The notes under the pieces were generated by a model. That model saw only the letters and a list, made by a program, of their open reading frames with translations. It was not told where the DNA came from and did not search any database. From contig CABRGT010000035.1 in the NCBI GenBank assembly GCA_902470475.1, positions 1 through 20,454 of the forward strand: a stretch of DNA of 20,454 nt, in the 5' to 3' direction. This stretch comes from an uncultured Porphyromonadaceae bacterium (GTDB lineage Bacteria; Bacteroidota; Bacteroidia; Bacteroidales; Muribaculaceae). Every line of letters starts with the position of its first letter. The stretch's first letter is position 1. Position numbers and translations under genes: made by a program. Below are positions 1 through 8,433 of the stretch, piece after piece.

Positions 1-97
1 GCGCCGCACGTCGAACAAACGCCCGACCACGCGCGTGAAAGAATCGCCAGCATCGCGGTCGGCCAGCGCCACACGCTCCGTCCGCCGCCGCAAGTAA
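1..97 (+). CDS. 3' end of an unidentified gene (partial)
   Basis: A plus-strand gene must enter from the left, because a plus-strand terminator follows at 151-192. Two plus frames are open from the window edge. One ends at 95-97 and gives a very basic Arg/Ser/Lys-rich tail ending VRRRK. The other ends at 118-120 (ending GARCPA). I slightly prefer the first because a basic tail is a common protein ending, but codon composition does not separate them. The family cannot be recognised from about 31 residues. Confidence 0.35.
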   Translation, partial: RRTSNKRPTTRVKESPASRSASATRSVRRRK

Positions 98-150
98 CTG
101 GCGCCCGCTGTCCGGCTTAATCCGCCAGTTCAGTCTTTCCGTATTCCACA

Positions 151-192
151 CGGACTGCCGCGACTCACTCCAAGTCGCGGCAGCCCGTTTTT
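151..192 (+). terminator. Rho-independent terminator of the upstream gene
   Basis: A perfect 10-bp stem, CTGCCGCGAC (155-164) with GTCGCGGCAG (174-183), encloses a 9-nt loop. Three more pairs form outside one mismatch. The hairpin is followed by TTTTT at 188-192. It separates the incoming gene from the next operon. Confidence 0.85.
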
Positions 193-226
193 AATAAAAA
201 AGATAGCGATTTCTCAAAAAAATAAT

Positions 227-234
227 TAACTTTG
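227..234 (+). promoter_or_regulatory. -7 element of the operon promoter
   Basis: TAACTTTG matches the Bacteroidota -7 consensus TAnnTTTG and lies 22 bases before the first start codon of the operon, giving a leader of roughly 15 nt. No good TTTG box sits 19-20 bp upstream, so the -33 half is weak. Confidence 0.6.
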
Positions 235-256
235 CAACACAATCAAATTTAATGCG

Positions 257-1150
257 ATGAAGCGACTGATACTATCACTGATCGTAGCCATTACGGCTTG
301 CTCGGGACTCCGCGCGGCCGACGGCGACATATTCCCCTACCCCGTACCGCCTGAGGACATGGTAAGCCTTGGCGACCGATGCGACTATCTTGTGACCCAT
401 TTCTGGGACCGCTGCAACTTCAAGTCGGCGTTCTCGACAATGGACAAGCTCAATGACTCGTTCGGCGACTGGATCTCCTTCATGCCCTATGCCACGGCCG
501 ACAGCGTACACGTGTCCATAGAACGTCTGCTCGAATCAGTGAAAAAGTCAGGGCCGCACACACTCGGTCTGGCACGCATGGCCGAAGGATGGTGCTACAG
601 CGACACGGCCATGATAATCAGCGAGGAAATCTACTATCCTTTCGCCAAAGCCGCCGCCACTCATGGAAAGATAAAGGGCGCCGACAAGGCACGCTTCCAG
701 TCGCAGGTACAGATCATGGACAATACTCGTCTCAACGACCGCGTGGGGCACCTCGACTATGTGACCCTCGACGGCGAACGCCACTCGCTCGACGAGACAC
801 GCACCCAGATCATAATTCTGTTCTTCAACGACCATGAATGCGACAACTGTGCATTGGCCCGCATACGTCTCTCGGCCGACATCAATGCTTCGGCACTCAT
901 CAAGGCCGGCGTCCTGACGGTGATCTCCGTCGAGCCGTCCGAAGTCAGCGACGCATGGCGCGGAGCCGCCACTTCCTACCCCGCCGAGTGGATCAACGGA
1001 GCGTCAGCCACCGCCGCCGAATACTTCCCGCTGCGCCGGTCGCCTGAATTCTATATGCTCGACTCGCGCCACCGTCTGCTGGCCAAGAACTTCGACATCG
1101 ACGGACTGCTGGCCGCGCTGGCTACTCTCCGTGCCAACTCAGGCTATTGA
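257..1150 (+). CDS. DUF5106-type thioredoxin-like lipoprotein
   Basis: The 297-residue exported protein starts at the only in-frame ATG after the promoter. The N-terminus has two basic residues, a hydrophobic stretch and a lipobox-like ITAC with Cys15, so it is probably a lipoprotein. Residues 30-155 look like the helical DUF5106 region found in Bacteroidota envelope proteins. The C-terminal half reads as a thioredoxin fold with a CxxC motif (C195-D-N-C198) after a hydrophobic strand (IIILFF). By family knowledge this suggests a periplasmic disulfide or redox role. The substrate is unknown. The stop codon overlaps the mnmA start, so it is cotranscribed with tRNA- and rRNA-modification genes. 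The DUF assignment is from pattern recognition, not a search. Confidence 0.75.
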   Translation: MKRLILSLIVAITACSGLRAADGDIFPYPVPPEDMVSLGDRCDYLVTHFWDRCNFKSAFSTMDKLNDSFGDWISFMPYATADSVHVSIERLLESVKKSGPHTLGLARMAEGWCYSDTAMIISEEIYYPFAKAAATHGKIKGADKARFQSQVQIMDNTRLNDRVGHLDYVTLDGERHSLDETRTQIIILFFNDHECDNCALARIRLSADINASALIKAGVLTVISVEPSEVSDAWRGAATSYPAEWINGASATAAEYFPLRRSPEFYMLDSRHRLLAKNFDIDGLLAALATLRANSGY

Positions 1151-2277
1151 TGAGGATTGCCGCGCTGATATCGGGAGGCGTCGACTCGGCTGTAGCGGTG
1201 CATCGGCTCATAGAGCAGGGGCATGACGTTCACCTGTTCTACATCCGCATAGGCCGCGACGACGGCCTGGGCGACTGTTCGTACGAGGAGGACATCGAGA
1301 TGTGTCGTCTGATAGCATCACGCTACAGACTGCCGCTCGACATCGTGCCGCTGCACGACGAATACTGGGAGTATGTGATGGAATATGCCCTGCAGACTGT
1401 ACGCGCCGGTCTCACGCCCAATCCCGACATGATGTGTAACCTGGTGATCAAGTTCGGGTTCTTTGAACAGCGGTGGGGGCATGAATTCGATCTCACCGCC
1501 AGCGGCCACTATGCCGCTACCGAGACAGATCCGGATGGAAACAAGTGGCTCACCACCGCGGTCGATCCGGTAAAGGACCAAACCGATTTTCTGGCACGCA
1601 TCACCGGCGAGCAACTGCGCCACATCATATTCCCCATCGGCGACCTGCCCAAAAGCGAGGTGCGCCGCATAGCCCTGGAGACACGTATGCCGAACGCACG
1701 CCGAAAGGACAGCCAGGGAATATGTTTCCTGGGAAAGATCAACTACAACGACTTCCTGCGCCGCCATCTCGGCGAGCAGCCGGGCAAAATCGTCGAACTT
1801 GAGACCGGCCGCGTGCTTGGCGAACACCGCGGCTTCTGGTTCCACACCATCGGGCAGCGCAAGGGCCTGGGCCTAAGCGGCGGTCCGTGGTTCGTGGTCG
1901 ACAAGGACGTGGAGTCGAACGTCATATACGTCTCCGGCGGCTACGACACCGAACGCCAGTACGGAAATACGCTTCACCTTATCGAAACTCGCTTCATAAC
2001 CCTCGACCCGTGGGCCGGCACCGCATGCGATGCGGCTGAAATCACATTCAAGAACCGTCACATGCCCGAATTCATTCCCGGCCGCATCACTCGTCTCGGA
2101 GGATCGGGACGTTACGTCATCGAAAGCTCGCGCAAGGTGCAGGGAATAGCTCCGGGCCAGTTTGCCGTCATATACGACGCCGACGCACACCGCTGCCTCG
2201 GATCCGGCCTCATCACAGGCCGCGACAACGCCTCTCAACCATCCAAACTTTACAATATGACATGGAAGACCGAGTAA
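1150..2277 (+). CDS. mnmA: tRNA-specific 2-thiouridylase MnmA
   Basis: This cytoplasmic enzyme makes 2-thiouridine at the wobble position (U34) of Lys, Glu and Gln tRNAs, using ATP and sulfur from a persulfide carrier. The PP-loop ATP site SGGVDS is at residues 8-13. Both catalytic cysteines are present: C96 in NPDMMCN and C192 in DSQGICF. The 375-residue length is normal for the family. I place the start at the ATG at 1150, which shares one base with the upstream TGA. A TTG at 1147 is in frame but less likely. The start of the next gene lies 16 bases inside its 3' end. Many Bacteroidota carry two MnmA paralogues, so this may not be the only copy. Confidence 0.95.
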   Translation: MRIAALISGGVDSAVAVHRLIEQGHDVHLFYIRIGRDDGLGDCSYEEDIEMCRLIASRYRLPLDIVPLHDEYWEYVMEYALQTVRAGLTPNPDMMCNLVIKFGFFEQRWGHEFDLTASGHYAATETDPDGNKWLTTAVDPVKDQTDFLARITGEQLRHIIFPIGDLPKSEVRRIALETRMPNARRKDSQGICFLGKINYNDFLRRHLGEQPGKIVELETGRVLGEHRGFWFHTIGQRKGLGLSGGPWFVVDKDVESNVIYVSGGYDTERQYGNTLHLIETRFITLDPWAGTACDAAEITFKNRHMPEFIPGRITRLGGSGRYVIESSRKVQGIAPGQFAVIYDADAHRCLGSGLITGRDNASQPSKLYNMTWKTE

Positions 2278-2864
2278 AACTGAAAGTTTTAGGAATTTCA
2301 TACACCCAGCTCCAGTCAGGAGCCTATGCGCTGCTACTGGCCCAGGATGACGGACCATACCGTATCCCGGTGGTGATCGGAGCGCCTGAAGCGCAGTCTA
2401 TCGCCATCCGCATGGAAGGCATCACTCCACCGCGACCGCTCACCCACGATCTTTTCGTCAATTTCACCAAGGCATTCGGCATCCGTCTCGAAGAAGTGTT
2501 CATCTACAAATTCGAGAACGGCGTCTACTCGTCCGAACTGACCTTCACCGACGGCGAGCGGCAGATAGTGCTCGACGCCCGTACTTCCGACGCCATAGCC
2601 ATAGCCATGCGGTGCTACGCACCCATATGGACCACAAACGCCATACTGCAGGAAACGGGGTTCATCATCGACAACGATCCCACCGTGGCCGCCGACGAGA
2701 ACAGCCACGTGCCCGACCACACCGCCGAAACCAACAACGAGCCACGGCTCGAGAATCTGGCCGTCGAGGAGCTTCAGAAAATGATGGCTCGGCTGGTCGA
2801 CGAAGAAAAATATGAGGAGGCCGGCCGCATAAGCCGGATCATCAAACGCAAACTCGAACAATAA
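2262..2864 (+). CDS. Bifunctional nuclease family protein (DUF151/BFN) with UVR motif
   Basis: A 200-residue soluble protein. Residues 1-130 match the DUF151/BFN pattern, including VVIGAPEAQSIAI, the RPLTHDLF segment and the LDARTSDAIAIA motif. Residues about 165-200 (EELQKMMARLVDEEKYEEAG) form a UvrB/UvrC-type helical hairpin, the usual BFN-UVR fusion of Bacteroidota. Some BFN homologues have reported nuclease activity, but the role in this phylum is not established. The start lies within mnmA, overlapping it by 16 bases in another frame, so translational coupling is likely. Confidence 0.88.
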   Translation: MEDRVKLKVLGISYTQLQSGAYALLLAQDDGPYRIPVVIGAPEAQSIAIRMEGITPPRPLTHDLFVNFTKAFGIRLEEVFIYKFENGVYSSELTFTDGERQIVLDARTSDAIAIAMRCYAPIWTTNAILQETGFIIDNDPTVAADENSHVPDHTAETNNEPRLENLAVEELQKMMARLVDEEKYEEAGRISRIIKRKLEQ

Positions 2865-2900
2865 CTTATAACCGACAAATCCTTAAATTCCGATATCAAA

Positions 2901-4244
2901 ATGAATGTGCTGAAAGTGCGCCTGGCGGCGCTGAGTTTCCTTGAATTCGCCGTATGGGGGTCGTATCTGGTCTGCCTCGGGCTGTTCCTTACCAATGTAG
3001 GACTTGGCGACTATATCTTCTGGTTCTATACCGTGCAGGGGCTGGTCTCTCTGTTTATGCCCGGTCTTGTAGGCGTGATAGCCGACCGCTATATCCCGGC
3101 CCAGAAAATGCTCAGTCTGTGCCACGTGCTGGCGGGGGCGTTCATGTTCGGTGCCGGCTGGTATGCCATGGATGCCGGTTCCGACATACAGTTTGGGCCG
3201 CTGTTCACGCTCTATACACTATCCGTAGCTTTCTTCATGCCCACGATAGGCCTCAACAATTCCGTAGCCTTCAACGCGCTGACCAAAGCCGGACTTGACA
3301 CGGTGAAAGATTTTCCGCCCATCCGCGTGTTCGGCACAGTAGGCTTCATCGCGGCAGAGCTGTTCGTCAACTTCGTGGAAGTAGGCGGCCAGACTATCCA
3401 GAACACTTACGTCCAGCTGTTCGTTTGCGGCATCATCAGCCTTATCATGGCCATCTACGCCCTGACGATGCCCGATTGCGGCATCAACCGTAACTCGGGA
3501 GGATCCGTAGCCGACGCGCTTGGTCTTTCGGCCTTCAGGCTATTCAAGAACAAGCAGATGGCCATATTCTTTATATTCAGCATGCTGCTGGGCGTATCTC
3601 TGCAGATCACCAACAGCTACGGCACCACATTCATCAACCACTTCGCCCACGTCGAACAGTACGCCAATGACTTTTTCGCACTGAACCCCACGTTCCTGAT
3701 CTCACTGTCGCAATGCAGCGAAGCGCTGTGCATCCTGCTCATTCCCGTGTGTCTGCGAAAGTTCGGCATCAAGGGCGTCATGCTGATGGCCATGTTCGCC
3801 TGGGTGATGCGTTTCGGCTTCTTCGGTCTTGGCAACACAGCCCCGTCGGGTGTATGGCTGCTGATCCTGTCGTGCATCGTCTACGGCGTGGCATTCGACT
3901 TCTTCAATGTCTCCGGCGGTCTGTACGTCGACAAGCAGACATCGCCCGAGCTGCGTTCGTCGGCTCAAGGTCTGTTCATGATCATGACCAATGGCATCGG
4001 CGCATCGCTGGGCACGTTCCTGGCCGGCACGCTGGTCGTCAACAAAGAGGTGTTTGCTCCAGGCCTTGATGCCATGCAGCAGCTCGAAGGCTGGCGCATG
4101 TCGTGGTATATTTTCGCAGCATACGCCCTGATAGTGGCCATTCTGTTCATGTTTATCTTCCGCGATAACAGCGCCAGGAATTTCGACAAGGAGCTGACCG
4201 AGGCAGAAGATCACGAAAATCCGGCTACCGTAGGCGAACAATGA
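2901..4244 (+). CDS. Nucleoside:H+ symporter family permease (NupG-like)
   Basis: A 447-residue inner-membrane transporter with about twelve hydrophobic segments. The N-terminus (RLAALSFLEFAVWGSYLVC) closely follows the NupG/XapB pattern of the nucleoside:H+ symporter branch of the major facilitator superfamily. A loop with GVIADRYIPAQK follows the second segment, as in that family. The likely role is proton-driven uptake of nucleosides. Substrate range cannot be read from sequence. There is a 36-nt gap after the BFN gene with no promoter match, and the last four bases (ATGA) overlap the rsmE start, so it sits inside the operon. Confidence 0.85.
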   Translation: MNVLKVRLAALSFLEFAVWGSYLVCLGLFLTNVGLGDYIFWFYTVQGLVSLFMPGLVGVIADRYIPAQKMLSLCHVLAGAFMFGAGWYAMDAGSDIQFGPLFTLYTLSVAFFMPTIGLNNSVAFNALTKAGLDTVKDFPPIRVFGTVGFIAAELFVNFVEVGGQTIQNTYVQLFVCGIISLIMAIYALTMPDCGINRNSGGSVADALGLSAFRLFKNKQMAIFFIFSMLLGVSLQITNSYGTTFINHFAHVEQYANDFFALNPTFLISLSQCSEALCILLIPVCLRKFGIKGVMLMAMFAWVMRFGFFGLGNTAPSGVWLLILSCIVYGVAFDFFNVSGGLYVDKQTSPELRSSAQGLFMIMTNGIGASLGTFLAGTLVVNKEVFAPGLDAMQQLEGWRMSWYIFAAYALIVAILFMFIFRDNSARNFDKELTEAEDHENPATVGEQ

Positions 4245-4954
4245 TACGGTTCTACGCCCCCGACATTGAAACGTCGCTGACACTGCCCGAAAGCGATTCG
4301 GGCCACTGCGTACGCGTGCTACGTATGCGTGCGGGCGACGAACTCGAGGCCGTCGACGGCAACGGACGCCTCTACCGTTGCCGCATTACCGACGCTGATC
4401 CCCGCCACACAGCTCTTGAGATCATCGCGTCGGAGGAATTGCCGCGTGTATGGCCGGCCGACATCACCGTCGCTGTCGCGCCAACAAAAAACAGCGACCG
4501 CATAGAGTGGCTCGTCGAGAAACTCGTCGAAATCGGCGTCGACCGCATAGTGCCGCTGCAGTGCCGTCATTCCGAGAGAAAGAACATCAATACCGACCGA
4601 CTGCGCAAGATCGCGGTCGCCGCTATGAAGCAGTCGCTCAAAGCTACACTGCCGCTCATCGATGACATGACGCCATTCTCCCGCTACATAGCCGAAGAAA
4701 AGTCTGCCGGGCGATTCATCGCCTACTGCGATCCGACAATTCCCCGCCGGCTGCTTGCCAAGCAATACGTACCCGGACAACAGACGGCCATACTCATCGG
4801 TCCCGAGGGCGATTTCGATCCAGCGGAAATCCGGCTGGCTCTCGACAGCGGCTGGCAGCCGGTGACACTGGGTGACAACCGTCTGCGTACCGAGACCGCC
4901 GCCCTGGTCGCCTGCGACACCTGCCATATCATCAATCAACTGAAACTACAATGA
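4241..4954 (+). CDS. rsmE: 16S rRNA (uracil-1498-N3)-methyltransferase RsmE
   Basis: A 237-residue SPOUT-class methyltransferase that modifies U1498 of 16S rRNA with S-adenosylmethionine. The N-terminal PUA-like part shows GHCVRVLRMRAGD. The C-terminal knot carries the family signatures ILIGPEGDF, LGDNRLRTETAA and the mid-protein IEWLVEKLVEIGVD. Length is typical. It overlaps the transporter upstream and kdsA downstream by four bases each (ATGA), a strong sign of coupled translation. Confidence 0.95.
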   Translation: MIRFYAPDIETSLTLPESDSGHCVRVLRMRAGDELEAVDGNGRLYRCRITDADPRHTALEIIASEELPRVWPADITVAVAPTKNSDRIEWLVEKLVEIGVDRIVPLQCRHSERKNINTDRLRKIAVAAMKQSLKATLPLIDDMTPFSRYIAEEKSAGRFIAYCDPTIPRRLLAKQYVPGQQTAILIGPEGDFDPAEIRLALDSGWQPVTLGDNRLRTETAALVACDTCHIINQLKLQ

Positions 4955-5772
4955 CCACCACAGAATATCTCAAGAGCTCCGCTTCAGGCAACTTCTTCCT
5001 GCTCGCCGGGCCATGCGTGATCGAAGGCCGGCAGATGGCTCTCGACATCGCATCGTACATCGCTCCGATATGCCGCGAACTTGACATACCCTATGTCTTC
5101 AAAGGATCGTACCGAAAAGCCAACCGCTCACGTCTCGACTCGTTCACGGGCATCGGTGATCTGGAGGCACTCGAAATCTTAGGCGAAGTGCACCGCGAGG
5201 TTGGCGTCCCCACAGTGACTGACATCCACGCCGCTCCGGAAGCCCGAATGGCCGCAGACTTCGTCGACATACTTCAGATTCCGGCTTTCCTATGCCGCCA
5301 GACCGATCTGCTCGTGGAAGCTGCCGGGACCGGCAAGACTGTCAACATCAAGAAAGGCCAGTTCCTGGCACCGCAGTCGATGAAATTCGCGGTCGACAAG
5401 ATCCGCGAGAGCGGCGATGACAACGTTATGGTCACCGACCGCGGCACCACTTTCGGCTACGGCGACCTGGTGGTCGACTTCCGAGGCATCCCGGAGATGC
5501 AGCGCGAGTGCCGCTGCCCGGTCATCATGGACGTGACCCATTCACTGCAGCAACCCAACACGGCAGGAGGCGTCACCGGCGGCCGGCCGGACATGATCGA
5601 GACCATAGCCCGCGCCGCGATCGCCGTCGGAGCCGACGGTCTGTTCATCGAGACCCATCCCGAACCCGCAAAAGCCCTGAGCGACGGTGCCAACATGCTG
5701 CGCCTCGACCTGCTCGAACCGCTGCTGCGACGTCTGACATCCCTGCGAATGACCATCAATCAATTCAAATAA
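4951..5772 (+). CDS. kdsA: 3-deoxy-8-phosphooctulonate synthase KdsA, metal-dependent class
   Basis: This enzyme condenses phosphoenolpyruvate with arabinose 5-phosphate to make Kdo 8-phosphate for the lipopolysaccharide inner core. The 273 residues include LLAGPCVIEG, the KANRS motif, IPAFLCRQTDLL, NIKKGQFLAP, DRGTTFGYG and FIETHPEP. Cys22 in GPC stands where E. coli KdsA has Asn, so it belongs to the metal-dependent group (Aquifex-type). The start overlaps the rsmE stop by four bases. An Ala/Gly variation in the substrate loop (FKGSYRKANRS) is a minor deviation from the usual KSSFDKANRSS. Confidence 0.95.
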   Translation: MTTTEYLKSSASGNFFLLAGPCVIEGRQMALDIASYIAPICRELDIPYVFKGSYRKANRSRLDSFTGIGDLEALEILGEVHREVGVPTVTDIHAAPEARMAADFVDILQIPAFLCRQTDLLVEAAGTGKTVNIKKGQFLAPQSMKFAVDKIRESGDDNVMVTDRGTTFGYGDLVVDFRGIPEMQRECRCPVIMDVTHSLQQPNTAGGVTGGRPDMIETIARAAIAVGADGLFIETHPEPAKALSDGANMLRLDLLEPLLRRLTSLRMTINQFK

Positions 5773-5791
5773 CACATCTAAAATTCTGGCA

Positions 5792-6562
5792 ATGAGAAAA
5801 TTCATCTACGCATGCACTGCTGTGAGCGTGCTGCTTTTCACGAGCTGCGACAAGAAGGCCAAGGCCGATGACGATTCAGACAATGCAAAAACCGAACTCC
5901 CCGAAGTCGACAAGGATTACGAAAGCAAGGACGCGACACCGCGTCTGGCCCCCGGACAATTCCACGCTGAGCGCTATACCTTGACAGGCAAAGTGGCCGG
6001 CAAGGATGCCTACATGATCATCGACGTGCTCGAGAACGGCAACGTGCAGGGCGGCTATCACTATGGCAAAGGAACAAGCACCGACCTGATCGACATAAAC
6101 GGCATCAGTGACAACGAAACCGGTGAAATGCAGCTCACCGAGGTGTACAACGACATGATTACCGGCACCTGGACCCTGCAGCTTACTCCGGACAAACTTG
6201 TCGGCACAATGGTCAACTACCGCGGCAACGAATATAAGGTCGATATGAATGTCGAATCCAGGGAAGAAGTTGTAGTCAATGAACGTACAGCCCCCGAGGC
6301 TAATGAAATCGAGATTGAAGAAACGGTCGTCAGCGCATCGTCCGATACCGACGTCGACAAGGTGCTCGACAAGTACGAACAGGTGGTGAAACGCTACCGC
6401 AAACTGCTCGAAAGAGCGTCTTCAGGCGACATTTCCGCAATTGACGAAAGTCAGGAAATCGCAGAAGAATTGAAGGACATCACAGAAAGACTCGCAAAGG
6501 TCCAGGGCGAAATGACATCCGCACAGCTACAGCGCATGGCACGCATCGCAAGCATGCAATAA
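5792..6562 (+). CDS. DUF6591-like lipoprotein, function unknown
   Basis: A 256-residue lipoprotein. The lipobox is LFTSC with Cys19, followed by a charged, Asp/Lys-rich linker to about residue 45. Residues about 60-150 look beta-rich. Residues about 185-256 are strongly helical and charged, like a coiled coil. That tail (VLDKYEQVVKRYRKLL and the TSAQLQRMARI end) resembles the DUF6591 domain of Bacteroidales lipoproteins, judged from memory only. It follows kdsA by 19 bases with no promoter match, and is the last gene before the terminator. Confidence 0.75.
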   Translation: MRKFIYACTAVSVLLFTSCDKKAKADDDSDNAKTELPEVDKDYESKDATPRLAPGQFHAERYTLTGKVAGKDAYMIIDVLENGNVQGGYHYGKGTSTDLIDINGISDNETGEMQLTEVYNDMITGTWTLQLTPDKLVGTMVNYRGNEYKVDMNVESREEVVVNERTAPEANEIEIEETVVSASSDTDVDKVLDKYEQVVKRYRKLLERASSGDISAIDESQEIAEELKDITERLAKVQGEMTSAQLQRMARIASMQ

Positions 6563-6583
6563 AATCCACGGACCCATTACAGC

Positions 6584-6622
6584 AAAAAATCCGGCAAGAC
6601 CATGTCCTTCGCCGGATTTTTT
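6584..6622. terminator. Bidirectional terminator between convergent operons
   Basis: A 12-bp stem, AAAAAATCCGGC (6584-6595) with GCCGGATTTTTT (6611-6622), has a 15-nt loop. The A-run and T-run make it usable from both strands. It ends the seven-gene plus-strand operon and also lies downstream of the minus-strand GNAT-like gene. Confidence 0.85.
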
Positions 6623-6689
6623 ATTTCTTACATAGATATTCCTCAGTTCAATCAATAAGGAATTGCCCTATCGATTCACAAAACCACAA

Positions 6690-7640
6690 TCAGAAGTCGA
6701 GTGTGAATGTGAGGTAGGCGACTGCGCGGGCGCCGTAGGAGCATTTCTGACGGAGGAGGCCGGCGTTGACGTCGCGTCCTCCGTTTTCATTTGAGGTACC
6801 CAGATCGAGCCAGCGTGCTTTGCCACGGTATGCGTCGATGATGTGCTGATAGATGGCCGGTACGACGGCCATGTTCTTGCCGCGCTGCGTGGCGGCGGTG
6901 TACTGCGAATGTATCGCCGTGTCATTGACGTACAGTACTATTCCGGCCAGGATTTCACCAGAGACCGGATCTGTGGCCGTAACGAGCCTTATATTTTCAG
7001 GGAAGCGGCTGCGGAGCAGAAGAATCTCGTCGAGACTGTGGACGGGCGTCGCGTCGAAGCGCTCGCGCAGCAGATCTGTCAATACGGCCCAATATTCCTC
7101 CCAGCGGTCGGATTCGCCGATCACGATACCTGAAGCCACCGCCTTGCGGGCACGCTGGCGCGAACCCATGTCGAAGGGAATAGGATCGGAGAGGTCGATG
7201 ACGCTCGACACGAGCGAGGCCGAGATGCCCCCTCCCGCCCGGACAATGGCATATATATCTTCCTGTGCAGGCTGGCGCGAATAGATATATGGAATGGCCT
7301 TGTAGACAAGCCGGTGCACACCGACTTCACGCATCGCATGCGGGAGCGCGTCGAAGATCGCCAGCATGTCGAGCGCGTCGCAACGGCGGTGCGGAAGAAG
7401 CCAGCCGCCGAAGGTCAGGCCTTGATGGGAATACAGAGTGGAACCGCTGCGACAGGCGGGCAGCAGGGCCAGCAGGCGGCCGCGGCCGTCATAGGCCATC
7501 AGCGAATAGTCGTCGAAGCGGTCGCTGTGGTAGTCCATGTACGCGCGGTAAAAAAGGAAAGTGGCATTGCGGCTGTCGGCCACAAAGGCGTCCCAGACTT
7601 CGCGGTCGGCAGCGGGATCGTAGCGGCGGATGGTTACCAT
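6690..7640 (-). CDS. GNAT/FemAB-like acyltransferase
   Basis: A 316-residue soluble protein with no signal peptide. The overall pattern is that of the Acetyltransf_6/BioF2-like (FemAB-related) group. An N-terminal half has LFYRAYMDYHSDRF and SHQGLTFGGWL. A C-terminal half has EILAGIVLYV, HSQYTAA and WLDLGTSNENGGRDVNAGL, the usual acyl-CoA or aminoacyl-binding fold of the family. The substrate is unknown. Related genes often sit in cell-surface polysaccharide or lipid loci. It starts nine bases after the PHP phosphatase stop, so the two are cotranscribed, which hints at an envelope-glycan role. Confidence 0.75.
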   Translation of the reverse strand: MVTIRRYDPAADREVWDAFVADSRNATFLFYRAYMDYHSDRFDDYSLMAYDGRGRLLALLPACRSGSTLYSHQGLTFGGWLLPHRRCDALDMLAIFDALPHAMREVGVHRLVYKAIPYIYSRQPAQEDIYAIVRAGGGISASLVSSVIDLSDPIPFDMGSRQRARKAVASGIVIGESDRWEEYWAVLTDLLRERFDATPVHSLDEILLLRSRFPENIRLVTATDPVSGEILAGIVLYVNDTAIHSQYTAATQRGKNMAVVPAIYQHIIDAYRGKARWLDLGTSNENGGRDVNAGLLRQKCSYGARAVAYLTFTLDF

Positions 7641-7649
7641 GACCGGTAA

Positions 7650-8384
7650 TTAAAGCGCATCGTTGGCGACGACACCTTCCAATGCCGCGCGATGACGCAG
7701 ATAATCTTTAGAAGCCAGATACGAGTCGATGGCATCGGCATGCGAGGCGCGGTGCAGGTCGGTACCGAGGTAGCTGACAAGCTTTTTGTCGACAAGCATC
7801 TCAGCTATGCGCTTTTCCTGCCGGCCATAGTATCCCGCGAGACTGAGCACGTTGACCTGGAACATCACGCCGGTATTGCGAAGCGCCTCATATCGGTCCT
7901 TGCGGGCGTAATAGTAAGGATAGCGCTCGGGATGCACCAGAACCGGCCGGTAGCCCTTGACCTGCAGGTCAAAGATAAGCTGATCAAGATTCCATGGTTC
8001 CTGCATGAACGAATTTTCGATCAGCAGCACATTGCCCGGGAGAGTCATCAGGTCGCCAGCCTCGAGATGTTCCATGAAAAGGTCATCGATGCGGTACTCG
8101 GCCGAGTTGCCGAGCTTCAGCCCGTTGCCTGCATTGTCGAGGGCCTGCTGCAACTCCGCGCGGGCGGCGCCTACGGTTTCGACGGTATTCGGAAATGTGC
8201 CGTATGTGACATGTGGAGAGGCGAATATGCGCTCGATGCCCCACTGCTGCATGCGCTCCACCAGTTCCATCGACGTGGACGTATCCGGTGACCCGTCATC
8301 GATTCCCGGCAGAATGTGGCAGTGGATGTCAGTGGCGAACCAAAGTTTCTCAGGCTTGCTTTTCTTATGAAAAAAATCGAACAT
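7650..8384 (-). CDS. PHP-domain tyrosine-protein phosphatase (CpsB/YwqE-like)
   Basis: A 244-residue PHP-superfamily metalloenzyme of the capsule-associated tyrosine phosphatase type, which dephosphorylates the tyrosine kinases that control polysaccharide export. Metal-binding motifs are visible: DIHCHILPGIDDG (residues 19-31, with the HxH pair H21/H23), FASPHV, LVHPERYPYY and the late GTDLHRASH. Length fits the family. It sits between GH18 and GNAT genes rather than beside a recognisable kinase or capsule cluster. Its own promoter lies directly upstream, inside the end of the GH18 gene. Confidence 0.9.
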   Translation of the reverse strand: MFDFFHKKSKPEKLWFATDIHCHILPGIDDGSPDTSTSMELVERMQQWGIERIFASPHVTYGTFPNTVETVGAARAELQQALDNAGNGLKLGNSAEYRIDDLFMEHLEAGDLMTLPGNVLLIENSFMQEPWNLDQLIFDLQVKGYRPVLVHPERYPYYYARKDRYEALRNTGVMFQVNVLSLAGYYGRQEKRIAEMLVDKKLVSYLGTDLHRASHADAIDSYLASKDYLRHRAALEGVVANDAL

Positions 8385-8399
8385 CGCGTAATTTTTTTA

Positions 8400-8430
8400 C
8401 AAATTTACGAAATATTTTCCGTCCGCGAAA
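8400..8430 (-). promoter_or_regulatory. Promoter of the PHP phosphatase-GNAT pair
   Basis: On the minus strand, the -7 box TAAATTTG (8400-8407) and a -33 box TTTC (8427-8430, one mismatch to TTTG) are 19 bp apart, the Bacteroidota spacing. The short leader runs into the ATG at 8384. The promoter lies partly upstream of the GH18 stop at 8434, in the 49-nt gap. Confidence 0.65.
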
Positions 8431-8433
8431 GAG